Shown: positions 15,261 through 23,988 of the stretch, in pieces
How the letters are laid out: each line of letters opens with the position of its first letter
Numbering within the stretch: the first letter of the stretch is position 1
From: M55B167 sp046482825
GTDB lineage: Bacteria > Verrucomicrobiota > Kiritimatiellia > RFP12 > UBA1067
Direction of reading: 5' to 3'
DNA length: 31,311 nt
Assembly (NCBI GenBank): GCA_046482825.1
Contig: JAWOEI010000036.1
Span: forward strand, 1-31,311
Notes under the pieces: model-generated
What the model was told of the DNA's origin: nothing
The model's input: only the letters and a program-made list of their open reading frames with translations
Databases searched by the model: none
Position numbers and translations under genes: made by a program

Positions 15261-16477
15261 GATTTATCTCTGTTCTTAATATACGCCAGTACATGCTCCA
15301 GATCTTTGTCTCCCCGGCCGGAGAGATTGACCAGCAGGATATCATGCTTCGGCCGTTTTGCTGCTTCTTTAACCGCATACGCAATGGCATGGGAACTTTC
15401 CAGCGCCGGGATGATGCCTTCGTATCTGCAAAGCAGATGGAATGCATCTATTGCTTCCCGGTCGGTAATGCCTTCATACTTCACTCTCCCCAGATCATGA
15501 AGCAGGGCATGCTCTGGACCGACTCCGGGGTAGTCAAGACCGGCGGAGATAGACCAGGCTTCGTGAATCTGTCCCTCGTTGTTCTGCAACAGATATGTCA
15601 TTGCTCCGTGCAGAGCACCGGGTGAACCGCCTCCGATCGAGGCAGCGTGCCGCGGAGTGTGTATTCCGTGACCGGCGGCTTCAACTCCGACCATTTCACA
15701 GTCGTCATCAAGGAAAGGATAGAACAGCCCCATGGCATTGCTGCCTCCGCCTACGCAGGCGATCAGCTGGTCCGGGAGTCGTCCGACCTGATCCATCATC
15801 TGTTTACGGGATTCATCACCGATGACCCGCTGGAAATCCCGGACCATCTCAGGATAGGGGTGTGGACCGGAAACCGTTCCGATAACATAAAACGTGTCTT
15901 CCACCTCAGCCACCCAGTAGCGCAGGGCTTCGTTCATGGCATCTTTCAATGTACAGGTGCCGGTAGTTACGGGAATGACCTCTGTGCCTAGAAGGCGCAT
16001 CCGCTGCACGTTAGGGGCCTGACGGCGGACATCTTCCGTGCCCATGAACACCTTGCATTCCATTCCGAAACGTGCCGCTATGGTTGCCGTTGCAACGCCA
16101 TGCTGTCCGGCACCGGTTTCAGCGATTATTTTCTTTTTTCCCATGCGTTTTGCAAGCAGTCCCTGGCCGATGACATTATTGATCTTATGGGCACCGGTGT
16201 GAGTGCAGTCCTCTCGCTTTAAATAGATTTCTGAACCGCCGATATGATCTGAAAGGCGTTCAGCAAAATCGAGCGGAGTAGGACGTCCGGCATAATTGCG
16301 CAGCATAGTCCTGAATTCGTGTTGAAATTTTTCATCATTCCGCGCATCCTGCCAGGCATCTTCAAGTTCAGTGAGAGCCGCCATCAGTGTCTCGCCGACA
16401 TAACGTCCCCCGTACGGGCCGAAGTGTCCGGTTTTATCGGGATATCGACCTATAATTTTTTTATTTTCATCCTTCAT
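15257..16477 (-). CDS. trpB: Tryptophan synthase beta subunit
   Basis: PLP enzyme that condenses indole with serine. The PLP-binding lysine is K98 in HTGAHKINN. The phosphate-binding loop GGGSNAMG, the GPEHALL segment and the C-terminal SGRGDKD are present, and the 406 residues match TrpB1-type enzymes. Its ribosome site AAGGAT lies inside the last codons of the DAHP synthase gene, only 3 nt separate that stop from this ATG, and its own stop overlaps trpA. All of this points to tightly coupled translation. Confidence 0.97.
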   Translation of the reverse strand: MKDENKKIIGRYPDKTGHFGPYGGRYVGETLMAALTELEDAWQDARNDEKFQHEFRTMLRNYAGRPTPLDFAERLSDHIGGSEIYLKREDCTHTGAHKINNVIGQGLLAKRMGKKKIIAETGAGQHGVATATIAARFGMECKVFMGTEDVRRQAPNVQRMRLLGTEVIPVTTGTCTLKDAMNEALRYWVAEVEDTFYVIGTVSGPHPYPEMVRDFQRVIGDESRKQMMDQVGRLPDQLIACVGGGSNAMGLFYPFLDDDCEMVGVEAAGHGIHTPRHAASIGGGSPGALHGAMTYLLQNNEGQIHEAWSISAGLDYPGVGPEHALLHDLGRVKYEGITDREAIDAFHLLCRYEGIIPALESSHAIAYAVKEAAKRPKHDILLVNLSGRGDKDLEHVLAYIKNRDKS

Positions 16478-16480
16478 AAT

Positions 16481-17554
16481 TTATCCTTCAGCCTTCTCTT
16501 CAATCACCCTTTTATGACGTTTGTGCATCTCTCGCAGTATGGTTTCAGTGGTTTCCCAGTCAATGCATGCATCTGTAACCGATACTCCCGGTTTCAGTTT
16601 TTCAGGGTCGCCGTTCATAGGCTGGTTGCCCCATTCCAGGTTGCTTTCAAGCATAAACCCGCGGATAGAGCGGTTACCTTCTTCTATCTGCTCCATCAGT
16701 TTGCGGACAACCTGATATTGACGGTCAGGTTTTTTACCCGAGTTGCTGTGGCTGCAGTCAACAATAATCTGTACGGGTACACCGGCTGCCGCCAGTGATT
16801 TTTCAGTGAACTTTATACTTTTTTCATCGTAGTTAGGGGTTTTTCCGCCACGCAGCACAAGATGCGGATAGGGATTGCCAGTTGTACAGTAAACTGCCGG
16901 CAGACCTTGATCAGTGACTCCAAGAAAATGATGAGGTCCCATAGCCGTCTGGATTCCGTTTATCGCAGCGGTCAGGGAACCGTCCGTCGCATTTTTCAAT
17001 CCGACCGGTGTGGAAATACCGCTTGCAATTTCACGGTGTGTCTGAGATTCGACAGTACGTGCTCCGATTGCCGACCATGATATCAGATCGCCGATGTATT
17101 GAGGTGTGAGAGGATCAAGAACTTCTGTGGCTGCAGGAATGCCGATTTCAGCCAGTCGTCTCAGAAACTGTCGTGCCATGCGAAGGCCTTCACCTATATA
17201 GAAAGTGTCATTCATATACGGATCGTTGATCAGCCCCTTCCACCCGAGAACTGTGCGCGGTTTTTCAAAGTAAACACGCATGACTACACATATACTGTCG
17301 CTGATTTCATCGCTGAGTGCTTTTAATCTGCGGGCGTATTCTTCGGCTGCTTCAAGATTATGAATTGAACAGGGACCGGCAATCGCAAGCAAGCGGTGAT
17401 CCTCATTGTCAAGCACTTGTTCTATGGTCTGCCTGAAATTCTGTATTCTGCTTATCAGTTTCGGGCTCAACGGTATTTCACGTAGCATTTCCCGAGGTGA
17501 TGACAGAAGTGACGTTGAGGCAATATTTGCGTTTACCAGTTTGGTTGAAGGCAT
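16481..17554 (-). CDS. 3-deoxy-7-phosphoheptulonate (DAHP) synthase, class I
   Basis: First step of the shikimate pathway: phosphoenolpyruvate plus erythrose 4-phosphate to DAHP. The 357-residue protein is of the AroF/G/H type. Visible are AGPCSIHNLEAA (metal and PEP site), MRVYFEKPRT, GWKGLINDP, ATEVLDP, SWSAIGART, GLKNATDGS, LRGGKTPNY and VDCSHSNSGK. The gene lies between trpF and trpB with gaps of 5 and 3 nt, so it is made with the tryptophan enzymes. The feedback inhibitor cannot be read from the sequence, but the context suggests a tryptophan-branch isoenzyme. Confidence 0.95.
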   Translation of the reverse strand: MPSTKLVNANIASTSLLSSPREMLREIPLSPKLISRIQNFRQTIEQVLDNEDHRLLAIAGPCSIHNLEAAEEYARRLKALSDEISDSICVVMRVYFEKPRTVLGWKGLINDPYMNDTFYIGEGLRMARQFLRRLAEIGIPAATEVLDPLTPQYIGDLISWSAIGARTVESQTHREIASGISTPVGLKNATDGSLTAAINGIQTAMGPHHFLGVTDQGLPAVYCTTGNPYPHLVLRGGKTPNYDEKSIKFTEKSLAAAGVPVQIIVDCSHSNSGKKPDRQYQVVRKLMEQIEEGNRSIRGFMLESNLEWGNQPMNGDPEKLKPGVSVTDACIDWETTETILREMHKRHKRVIEEKAEG

Positions 17555-17559
17555 TTTTC

Positions 17560-18213
17560 TTATCTCCAGAAAATTTCATTTAAATCCAGTTTTTCAGCAG
17601 TATTCACCAGCCGGATGATTTTATTTCTATCTTTAATCCCGGGACTTTTTTCCACTGCGGAACTGAGATCCAATGCGTTTGCGCCTGATACTTTCAAGAC
17701 TTCACGCAGGTTGTCTCTGCAAAGTCCCCCAGCAAGGGCGAATTTATGCCTGCCGGCAAGAACTGAGCTTTCTGACCAGTTCCAGGTATATCCATTTCCC
17801 CCGGGAAGATTACCTCCGGATAACTCTACCATAATTCCGGTTCCGGCGGGGAGACAATCGGCATCCTTAATAAGCTGCTGTTCCGTGCTTTTAAGCACTT
17901 TGATCACACGATAGCCCGTATTAAGTATGTAACGGATATCATCAGCAGATTCATTTCCGTGCATCTGTACAGTGGTCAGTCCGGCTTTGTCCGCGAGTTC
18001 AAGAATTTTATCCGGCGGCATGTTGACAAATACTCCGACTTTGGCCACGTCCTCCGGGAGATCAGACAGAATCTCAGCCGCCTTTTCCGCTGTTACATTA
18101 CGGGGGCTTTTCGGAAAAAACACGATGCCGACAGCACCGACTCCCTGCTCTGCGCAGAAAAGGGCTGTATCCGGATCGCTTATGCCGCAAATCTTTAATC
18201 CATTAATTCTCAT
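17560..18213 (-). CDS. trpF: Phosphoribosylanthranilate isomerase
   Basis: Amadori rearrangement of phosphoribosylanthranilate to CdRP. The 217-residue barrel begins with LKICGI, where Cys9 is the expected general base. FVNMPPDKI and VQMHGNE follow the family. At the usual general-acid position, where TrpF has LLD followed by GGTG...FDW, this protein reads IMVE (Glu130) and then PGGNGYTWNW, so Asp is replaced by Glu. The start overlaps the trpC stop by 11 nt, and the DAHP synthase gene follows after 5 nt. The isomerase role is well supported by sequence and context. Confidence 0.93.
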   Translation of the reverse strand: MRINGLKICGISDPDTALFCAEQGVGAVGIVFFPKSPRNVTAEKAAEILSDLPEDVAKVGVFVNMPPDKILELADKAGLTTVQMHGNESADDIRYILNTGYRVIKVLKSTEQQLIKDADCLPAGTGIMVELSGGNLPGGNGYTWNWSESSVLAGRHKFALAGGLCRDNLREVLKVSGANALDLSSAVEKSPGIKDRNKIIRLVNTAEKLDLNEIFWR

Positions 18214-18988
18214 GGTAAAAAGTCCAGTTTTTCAGTGTTGCCGCAGGATAGGTCTGTTTCACCAGAGCTTCGCCTATGAGAAAGCGTCTTATGCCGTTTC
18301 TCAGGTTAAGTTCAATATCGCTTCTGCTGTGAATGCCGCTGGCTGTAACAATGGAAACTTCTTCCGGCAGTTGAGCTGATATACTGAGCGCATGGTTTAT
18401 GTCCGTTGAAAAGTCAGCGAGATTCCTGTTGTTAATGCCGACAAGCGTTGCCCGGAGTTCCGCGACACGCCGGGCATCGTTCATATCAAAAACTTCTGTC
18501 AGTACATCGAGTCCGATATTACGGGCAAGGGAATGAAGTATGTGAAGTGTTTCATTATCAAGAATCCTGACAATCAGCAGTATGGCATCCGCACCTGCAG
18601 CGGCACTTTCATAAACCTGGTAGGGATCGATTATAAAATCTTTACGCAATACAGGTAGCTGAACGGAATTACGTGCCTCCTGCAGGTCTGCAACAGATCC
18701 TTTGAAAAAATCCGGTTCGGTTAAAACGGAAAGCGCTGCAGCGCCACCTTCAGCGTAGGCGCCGGCAGTATCAGCAGGAGAAAGATTTAAATTTATATCT
18801 CCTTTTGAGGGAGAAGCCCGCTTTATCTCGGCTATGATGCGGATCCCGGTTCGGTTTAAAGACTCTTCAAATCCGCGATAACCCTTGCGGGCTGCCGCTG
18901 CTTTTTCAACTTGAGCAGGAGACGCACGGTTTTTACATGCGGCTATCTCACGTTTCTTTGATTCCAGTATTCTGTCTAAAAAACTCAT
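18203..18988 (-). CDS. trpC: Indole-3-glycerol-phosphate synthase
   Basis: Decarboxylating ring closure of CdRP to indole-3-glycerol phosphate. The 261-residue barrel has the family start MSFLDRILESKKREI, then the catalytic AEIKRASPSKGDI (Glu and both Lys), VLTEPDFFKGS, LRKDFIID, VGINNRNL and the phosphate-binding TASGIHSR and FLIGEALV. I choose the ATG at 18988 because GAGGTGAT sits directly upstream; a start eight codons earlier (19012) adds a non-homologous extension. It overlaps trpF by 11 nt. A 164-bp gap containing the 41-bp repeat separates it from trpD. Confidence 0.95.
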   Translation of the reverse strand: MSFLDRILESKKREIAACKNRASPAQVEKAAAARKGYRGFEESLNRTGIRIIAEIKRASPSKGDINLNLSPADTAGAYAEGGAAALSVLTEPDFFKGSVADLQEARNSVQLPVLRKDFIIDPYQVYESAAAGADAILLIVRILDNETLHILHSLARNIGLDVLTEVFDMNDARRVAELRATLVGINNRNLADFSTDINHALSISAQLPEEVSIVTASGIHSRSDIELNLRNGIRRFLIGEALVKQTYPAATLKNWTFYHEN

Positions 18989-19076
18989 ATCACCTCGTTG
19001 CAGGCATCGCACAGGATCAGGCTGAACTTATTAACGTCCTGCATGACGCTGCTGATTTATTTTTGCGGTTACATAA

Positions 19077-19117
19077 CGTGATGCTCACTTTTCGAGTTTA
19101 CGAGGTAAAGTGGAGCA
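19077..19117 (+). repeat. 41-bp intergenic palindromic repeat, copy 2
   Basis: Plus-strand core CGAGTTTACGAGGTA with arms CACTTT/AAAGTG. It matches copy 1 (3926-3966, minus) at 37 of 41 positions. It lies in the gap between trpD and trpC, opposite in strand to the operon. Confidence 0.75.
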
Positions 19118-19152
19118 ATTTGTTGAAATTATCATTTTCCATATTTTGACTT

Positions 19153-20169
19153 TTATTGGTTGGAGTAATCTATCAGCCGGTTCAGTTTATCAAGCGCCGC
19201 GCCGCTGTTTATGGACTCGATTGATTTTGAAATGCCTTCTTCCATCGTTTCAACCAGTTCGCCAGCCAGGAGTGATGCTGCCGAATTGATGAGTACTATA
19301 TCGCGTTTCGGCCCTTTTATACTGCCGCTGAGTATGTTTTTTGTGATTACCGCATTCTCCTCCGGTCCACCGCCTTCCAGGTCTTCAGGTGCACACAGGT
19401 TTTCAAAATAGTTTAAAGGATCAATATCATAGGTTCTGATGGAGCCGTTGTTCAGTTCTGTGCAGCGTGTGGTTGTTGTCATGGTGATTTCATCCATTCC
19501 GTCATGACCATGAACAACCAGCACACGTTTAGATCCCAGCTCTCTGGCTACACCTGCGAAGGTCTCTGTCAGTTCCGGCGCGTAAACACCGATAAGCTGC
19601 CGGGTGGCACCGGCGGGATTTGACAGGGGACCGAGCATATTGAAGATTGTGCGCACTCCTATTTCTCTGCGCGCAGGACCGCAATGTCGCATCGCGCTGT
19701 GAAATGAGGGAGCAAAGAGAAAACAGATTCCTGTTTCATTGATGGATTCCTCCATAATCTCCGGATCGACCTGCAGATTGAAACCGAGTTGTTCCAGGCA
19801 ATCCGCCGCCCCGCTGATACCCGAGCTGGCGCGATTGCCGTGTTTGGCCACTATAGCACCGGCACCTGCCGCTACAAAAGAAACAGTTGTCGATACATTG
19901 AATGTTTTTCCGCCGTCGCCGCCTGTACCCACTGTGTCCAGCGTGTTGTTGGCAAGCACCTGAATACGTGCGGCTGCCTTGCGCATGGCGCGGGCGCTTC
20001 CGGTTATCTCACTGACAGATTCACCTTTGGCTGCAAGCACCCCCAAAAATGCGCCTATCTGTGATTCAGTAAGTTCGCCTTTGAGCATTGCTGTGATCGC
20101 TTCGTAACTTTCTGTTTCACTGAGGTTACAGCCGTCAATAATCTTTTTTAAAATCTCTGTGATTTTCAT
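19153..20169 (-). CDS. trpD: Anthranilate phosphoribosyltransferase
   Basis: Transfers phosphoribose from PRPP to anthranilate. The 338-residue protein has the PRPP loop VGTGGDGGKTFNVST, the KHGNRASSG motif, RREIGVRTIFNMLGPL, the second diphosphate region GHDGMDEI and an N-terminal helical domain with GELTESQIGAFL. The family's GSADVLEALG reads GAADCLEQLG here. An AAAGGCG ribosome site lies 5 nt from the ATG. It lies 75 nt after trpG and is separate from it, not fused as in enterobacteria. Confidence 0.96.
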   Translation of the reverse strand: MKITEILKKIIDGCNLSETESYEAITAMLKGELTESQIGAFLGVLAAKGESVSEITGSARAMRKAAARIQVLANNTLDTVGTGGDGGKTFNVSTTVSFVAAGAGAIVAKHGNRASSGISGAADCLEQLGFNLQVDPEIMEESINETGICFLFAPSFHSAMRHCGPARREIGVRTIFNMLGPLSNPAGATRQLIGVYAPELTETFAGVARELGSKRVLVVHGHDGMDEITMTTTTRCTELNNGSIRTYDIDPLNYFENLCAPEDLEGGGPEENAVITKNILSGSIKGPKRDIVLINSAASLLAGELVETMEEGISKSIESINSGAALDKLNRLIDYSNQ

Positions 20170-20244
20170 GATTCGCCTTTTGTTTTCTGCTGCTGTAAAA
20201 ACAGGGATACTCCTGTAATTTATCTTTTCAGAGGAATTAAGCGC

Positions 20245-20829
20245 TTACTGTTTTCTGACGGCGAGTTTTAAAAAGTTCCTCAATATGCGTTTGCCTACCG
20301 GTGTCATAATAGACTCTGGATGAAACTGAATGCCGAAGATAGGCATATCACGGTGGCGGATACCCATAATTTCTCCGTCATCCTCTGTTTCAGCAGTGAT
20401 GATCAGCTCATCCGGAAATGTTTCACGGTCAATAGCTAGAGAATGGTAGCGCATGGCCTTGACAGGACGCGTATTGAGATTTCTGAAAATATATTCACCG
20501 TCGGTTTTTACTTCGGATGTTTTCCCGTGCATCAGTTTTTTTGCATGTATTATCTTTGCGCCAAAACATTTTCCTATGGCCTGGTGACCCAGACATACGC
20601 CGAGTATAGGTGTTTTTCCGGCAAAACGACGGATGGTTTCTATAGAAATACCCGCATCCTCAGGTCTTCCGGGTCCAGGCGAAATTACGATTGCTTCGGG
20701 TAATTTCTTTTCGAGTTCACCTACGCTTACGGCGTCATTTCTGTGAACTTCAACCTCGCTGTGCATCTCTCGCAAATACTGAACAAGGTTGTAAGTGAAA
20801 GAATCATAGTTATCTATCATTAAAATCAT
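20245..20829 (-). CDS. trpG: Anthranilate synthase glutamine amidotransferase subunit
   Basis: Class I glutaminase that supplies ammonia to TrpE; paralogues also serve p-aminobenzoate synthase. The catalytic triad is Cys79 (GVCLGHQAIG), His170 and Glu172 (FHPES). The N-terminus MILMIDNYDSFTYNLVQ is typical. The ATG at 20829 has TTGGAG upstream and gives 194 residues, the family length; a longer frame from 20886 is not supported. Its position between trpE and trpD argues for tryptophan synthesis, though a dual role in folate synthesis cannot be excluded, as no pabA or pabB is seen here. Confidence 0.95.
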   Translation of the reverse strand: MILMIDNYDSFTYNLVQYLREMHSEVEVHRNDAVSVGELEKKLPEAIVISPGPGRPEDAGISIETIRRFAGKTPILGVCLGHQAIGKCFGAKIIHAKKLMHGKTSEVKTDGEYIFRNLNTRPVKAMRYHSLAIDRETFPDELIITAETEDDGEIMGIRHRDMPIFGIQFHPESIMTPVGKRILRNFLKLAVRKQ

Positions 20830-20892
20830 GTTTTCTCCAATGTATTGTCTGTCCGGCATATCGGACATCATATCTGCATTCCGCATTACACC

Positions 20893-22401
20893 CTACACAT
20901 CCTGCAAAAATTCCCCGGACTCCTGCATATTTTTCAGCATTTCTATCGAACGTGCTATGCCGCCAGCTTTATTGATGCATTCCTGACACTCGAAGTCCGG
21001 ATCGGAATCAGCTACAATCCCGGCGCCGGTGCGCACTGTCAGACGCCCGTGGCGAGCCTCTGCTGTGCGGATACATATTGCAAAATCCATGTTGCCGTCG
21101 AAAGAGAAATATCCCACAGCGCCGCCGTACGGACCGCGTGGATCATCTTCCAGATCCGCTATGATCTCCATGGCCCGGATTTTTGGTGCGCCGCTGAGTG
21201 TGCCTGCGGGGAATGAGTATTTGAAAAGATCAAATGCATCATACTTATCTTCAACATCCGAAGTGATGTTTGAAACAAGATGCATCACGTGTGAGTATCT
21301 TTCAACAACCATTAGATCCGTTACCTGTACACTTCCGGGAACCGAAACACGCCCGAGCTCATTACGCCCCAGATCCACAAGCATCAGGTGTTCCGCTCTT
21401 TCTTTCTCATCCTGGAGCAGTTCGTCAGCCAGGCGGCGGTCTTCCTGTTCAGTGCTTCCCCGGTGACGTGTTCCCGCAATGGGTCGCAGACAGGCGCTGC
21501 GGTGATTCATTCTGATCATGGTTTCCGGTGATGAACCTATGAGTGTGCAGCCGTGGGTTTTTATATAGTAGAGGTAAGGTGATGGATTGATATACCGCTG
21601 AGCTCTGTAAAGGCTTACCAGATCGTCCGGTGCGGGTCCTACGAAAGTCTGTGAAAGAACACACTGTATCAGATCGCCTTCATAGATATTTTTTTTGACA
21701 GTCTTTACCATGTCTTTGTAATGCGCTGGATCCGTCAGCGGCTGCGGAATTTTAAGAGGGGTTCTGTTTTTAATTCCCTGGTTCGGATTTGTTGACACTA
21801 TAAGATCGTGTACTTCTTTGACTCTTTCGATTGCTGCCTCGTAACGTCTGTCTGTATCTTCCTCAACATCATATGACAGCTGGATTATATCGAGAGTATG
21901 GGCAATGTTGTCAAAAACCAGCAGTGTCTCAGGAATGATGAATTCCGCCATAGGTGCGTCAGGCGGCAGTGTGTTCGGAACTTTCGGTTCAATGAAATTA
22001 ATGGATTCATACGCGAAATAACCGACAAGACCGCCACAGAAGGGCGGCATATCCGGTATCTGCGCCAGAGTGTACTGCTTTATGACAGACCGCAGCACAG
22101 AGAAAGGATCATTGTTGTGAGGTATGCGTTTTTCCTCTATTCCCTGCCGCAGTAAAACGTCATGACAATATACGGTTATCATAGCATGAGCGGATATTCC
22201 CAAAAAACTGTAACGGCCCCAGTTTTCTCCGCCTTCCGCACTTTCAAGCAAGAAAAGATTGGGGGAGCTCTCCGCAAAACGGCTCAGTATCGAGACCGGT
22301 GTTTCTTTGTCCGCAAGTATCTTAATGCCTACCGGCACAACAGTTCCCTCTTTCACCAGTTTATGGAATTCTTTCTTGCCAGGGTATTTCTTTAAAAGCA
22401 T
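20893..22401 (-). CDS. trpE: Anthranilate synthase component I
   Basis: Converts chorismate and ammonia to anthranilate. The 502-residue protein has the N-terminal tryptophan-inhibition motif LLESAE, followed by NWGRYSFLG, so feedback inhibition is likely. The chorismate-utilising domain has SPYLYYI, GSSPE, RPIAGTRHRG, DLGRNELGRV, the PAGTLSGAPK signature and GAGIVADSDP. The ATG at 22401 has TTTGGAG 7 nt upstream; a longer frame from 22464 would run through the promoter. It is the first gene of the trp operon. Confidence 0.96.
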   Translation of the reverse strand: MLLKKYPGKKEFHKLVKEGTVVPVGIKILADKETPVSILSRFAESSPNLFLLESAEGGENWGRYSFLGISAHAMITVYCHDVLLRQGIEEKRIPHNNDPFSVLRSVIKQYTLAQIPDMPPFCGGLVGYFAYESINFIEPKVPNTLPPDAPMAEFIIPETLLVFDNIAHTLDIIQLSYDVEEDTDRRYEAAIERVKEVHDLIVSTNPNQGIKNRTPLKIPQPLTDPAHYKDMVKTVKKNIYEGDLIQCVLSQTFVGPAPDDLVSLYRAQRYINPSPYLYYIKTHGCTLIGSSPETMIRMNHRSACLRPIAGTRHRGSTEQEDRRLADELLQDEKERAEHLMLVDLGRNELGRVSVPGSVQVTDLMVVERYSHVMHLVSNITSDVEDKYDAFDLFKYSFPAGTLSGAPKIRAMEIIADLEDDPRGPYGGAVGYFSFDGNMDFAICIRTAEARHGRLTVRTGAGIVADSDPDFECQECINKAGGIARSIEMLKNMQESGEFLQDV

Positions 22402-22441
22402 TGTTAGTCTCCAAATATTCCAGAGTTTATCTCTCTTCAGC

Positions 22442-22459
22442 GTTTCTTTATATAGAAAC
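22442..22459. promoter_or_regulatory. Inverted repeat over the trp -10 (candidate operator)
   Basis: GTTTCT-TTATAT-AGAAAC: perfect 6-bp arms with a 6-bp AT centre, covering the trp operon -10 hexamer. It does not resemble the enterobacterial TrpR operator. A repressor bound here would block polymerase. Confidence 0.4.
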
Positions 22460-22475
22460 AACAAAGGGAAGTCAA
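22447..22475 (-). promoter_or_regulatory. trp operon promoter
   Basis: Minus-strand TTGACT (22470-22475), 17 nt, TATAAA (22447-22452). The start point near 22440 gives a leader of about 40 nt with the trpE ribosome site. No leader peptide or terminator hairpin fits in this space. Confidence 0.75.
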
Positions 22476-22579
22476 CTGAAAAATATTAAATACATGAAAT
22501 TATTGCCTGCAGCATAACGATTAAACTTATCTTTTTCATATTTTTTGTCATTAGTGCTTTTTTTAACAGGCCCATGCTT

Positions 22580-22585
22580 TATAAT
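22580..22585 (+). promoter_or_regulatory. Possible -10 of rimO
   Basis: Perfect TATAAT 32 nt before the rimO ATG. No good -35 lies at the right distance in this AT-rich stretch. The divergent trp promoter is about 100 bp away. Confidence 0.35.
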
Positions 22586-22617
22586 AGCACACTTTAAATG
22601 ACTTTTAAGGAGAATTG

Positions 22618-23988
22618 ATGTCAGTCAGTATTGGATTCATCTCGCTTGGATGTGCAAAAAATCTGGTGGATTCGCAGATTATGGCGGGGTACCTGAAAGA
22701 GAGAGGATTCAGACTGGCTGAATCCCCGGAAACCGCGGATGTTATTCTGATAAACACATGCGCTTTTATTGACATAGCACGCGAAGAGGCTGCAGAAACA
22801 ATTTTAAGTGCATGCGCTCATAAAAATGACGGTAACTGCAAGGCAATAGTTGTCACAGGCTGCATGGTCCAGCGTTACAGAGAACGTATGGCGGAAGCCT
22901 TTCCCGATGTCGACGGATTTCTTGGAATTGACGAACTTGATCAGGTCGGTGTACTGGTTGATGCCGTCCTAGGAAGTGATACGCCGCTTATGCTTTTTGA
23001 AAAAGGTGCTGCCTTCAAACTTTTCAATCCACCTTATCCGACTCTGCTGTTTACCGGAGGGCCTTTTGCCAATTTAAGAATTTCCGAAGGATGTGATCAC
23101 CGATGCGCCTACTGTTCCATTCCTGATATACGCGGTCCGTTTCGTTCACGTAATGTTATTGATATTTGTGAAGAAGCTTTCTGTCTTGTGCAGGCCGGTG
23201 TGAAAGAGCTGAATATTATCTCTCAGGATACATTTAATTACGGAGCGGATGATAAAACAAATCTGCCGCGGCTGGAGGAGCTGATAAGCCGTATTGATTC
23301 TATTGAAGGAGATTACTGGATCAGGCTGCTTTACGGATATCCGTCCGGAGTGACCTCAGAGCTACTGGAAATGCTGAATGATACCAACCATATTCTTCGC
23401 TATCTTGACCTGCCCATACAGCACAGCCATCCTGACATACTGCGTTTAATGAACCGATCTCATGCTGTTGAGGCTACACAGGATATGGCTCAGAGATTAC
23501 GTTCTGTTGTTCCGGGGCTGGTGTTGCGAACCACCTGTCTGGTAGGGTTTCCCGGCGAGACGGACAAACATTTCGAGCATCTGGCGGAATACGTCCGGCG
23601 GTCAAAGTTTGATCATCTCGGAGTTTTCGCTTTTTCACCGGAAGAGGGAACCCCGGCGTATGACATGGAGGATATTCCTGAAATTGAAATTGCGGAGGAA
23701 CGCTGCAGTATTCTGATGCAGATTCAGGAAGAGGTTGTCAGAAACCGGCTTCAAGATGAATTATGCGGTAAAACTGACAAAGCACTGCTTTTAAACAAAT
23801 CTGAAGACAGCCGCTGGCGTGGACGTCTGACGCGTCAGGCTGCGGAAGTGGACGGAGAGACCTGCATCAGCAATGTTCCGTCCGGTTTTGAAACAGGTGA
23901 TTTCATCAACGTCCGCATCACGGGCGGACGGGATTACGATCTTGAAGCAGATTTAGTTTTTATGCCGGAACACAATACGCCCTTTTGA
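22618..23988 (+). CDS. rimO: Ribosomal protein S12 methylthiotransferase RimO
   Basis: Radical-SAM methylthiotransferase that modifies an aspartate of ribosomal protein S12. The 456-residue protein has the N-terminal UPF0004 domain, with cluster cysteines C12 (SLGCAKNLVDS), C48 and C82. The radical-SAM triad is C159, C163 and C166 (CDHRCAYC), and a C-terminal TRAM domain follows. SLGCAKNLVDSQ and IPDIRGPFRSR favour RimO over MiaB. The ATG has AAGGAG 6 nt upstream; a TTG one codon earlier is possible. The 3' end overlaps infA on the other strand by 36 bp. Confidence 0.95.
   Translation: MSVSIGFISLGCAKNLVDSQIMAGYLKERGFRLAESPETADVILINTCAFIDIAREEAAETILSACAHKNDGNCKAIVVTGCMVQRYRERMAEAFPDVDGFLGIDELDQVGVLVDAVLGSDTPLMLFEKGAAFKLFNPPYPTLLFTGGPFANLRISEGCDHRCAYCSIPDIRGPFRSRNVIDICEEAFCLVQAGVKELNIISQDTFNYGADDKTNLPRLEELISRIDSIEGDYWIRLLYGYPSGVTSELLEMLNDTNHILRYLDLPIQHSHPDILRLMNRSHAVEATQDMAQRLRSVVPGLVLRTTCLVGFPGETDKHFEHLAEYVRRSKFDHLGVFAFSPEEGTPAYDMEDIPEIEIAEERCSILMQIQEEVVRNRLQDELCGKTDKALLLNKSEDSRWRGRLTRQAAEVDGETCISNVPSGFETGDFINVRITGGRDYDLEADLVFMPEHNTPF

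Noticed and set aside
22402..22440. Trp leader peptide or T-box in front of trpE
   Set aside because: The predicted leader is only about 40 nt and contains no Trp codon run, T-box core or terminator hairpin.
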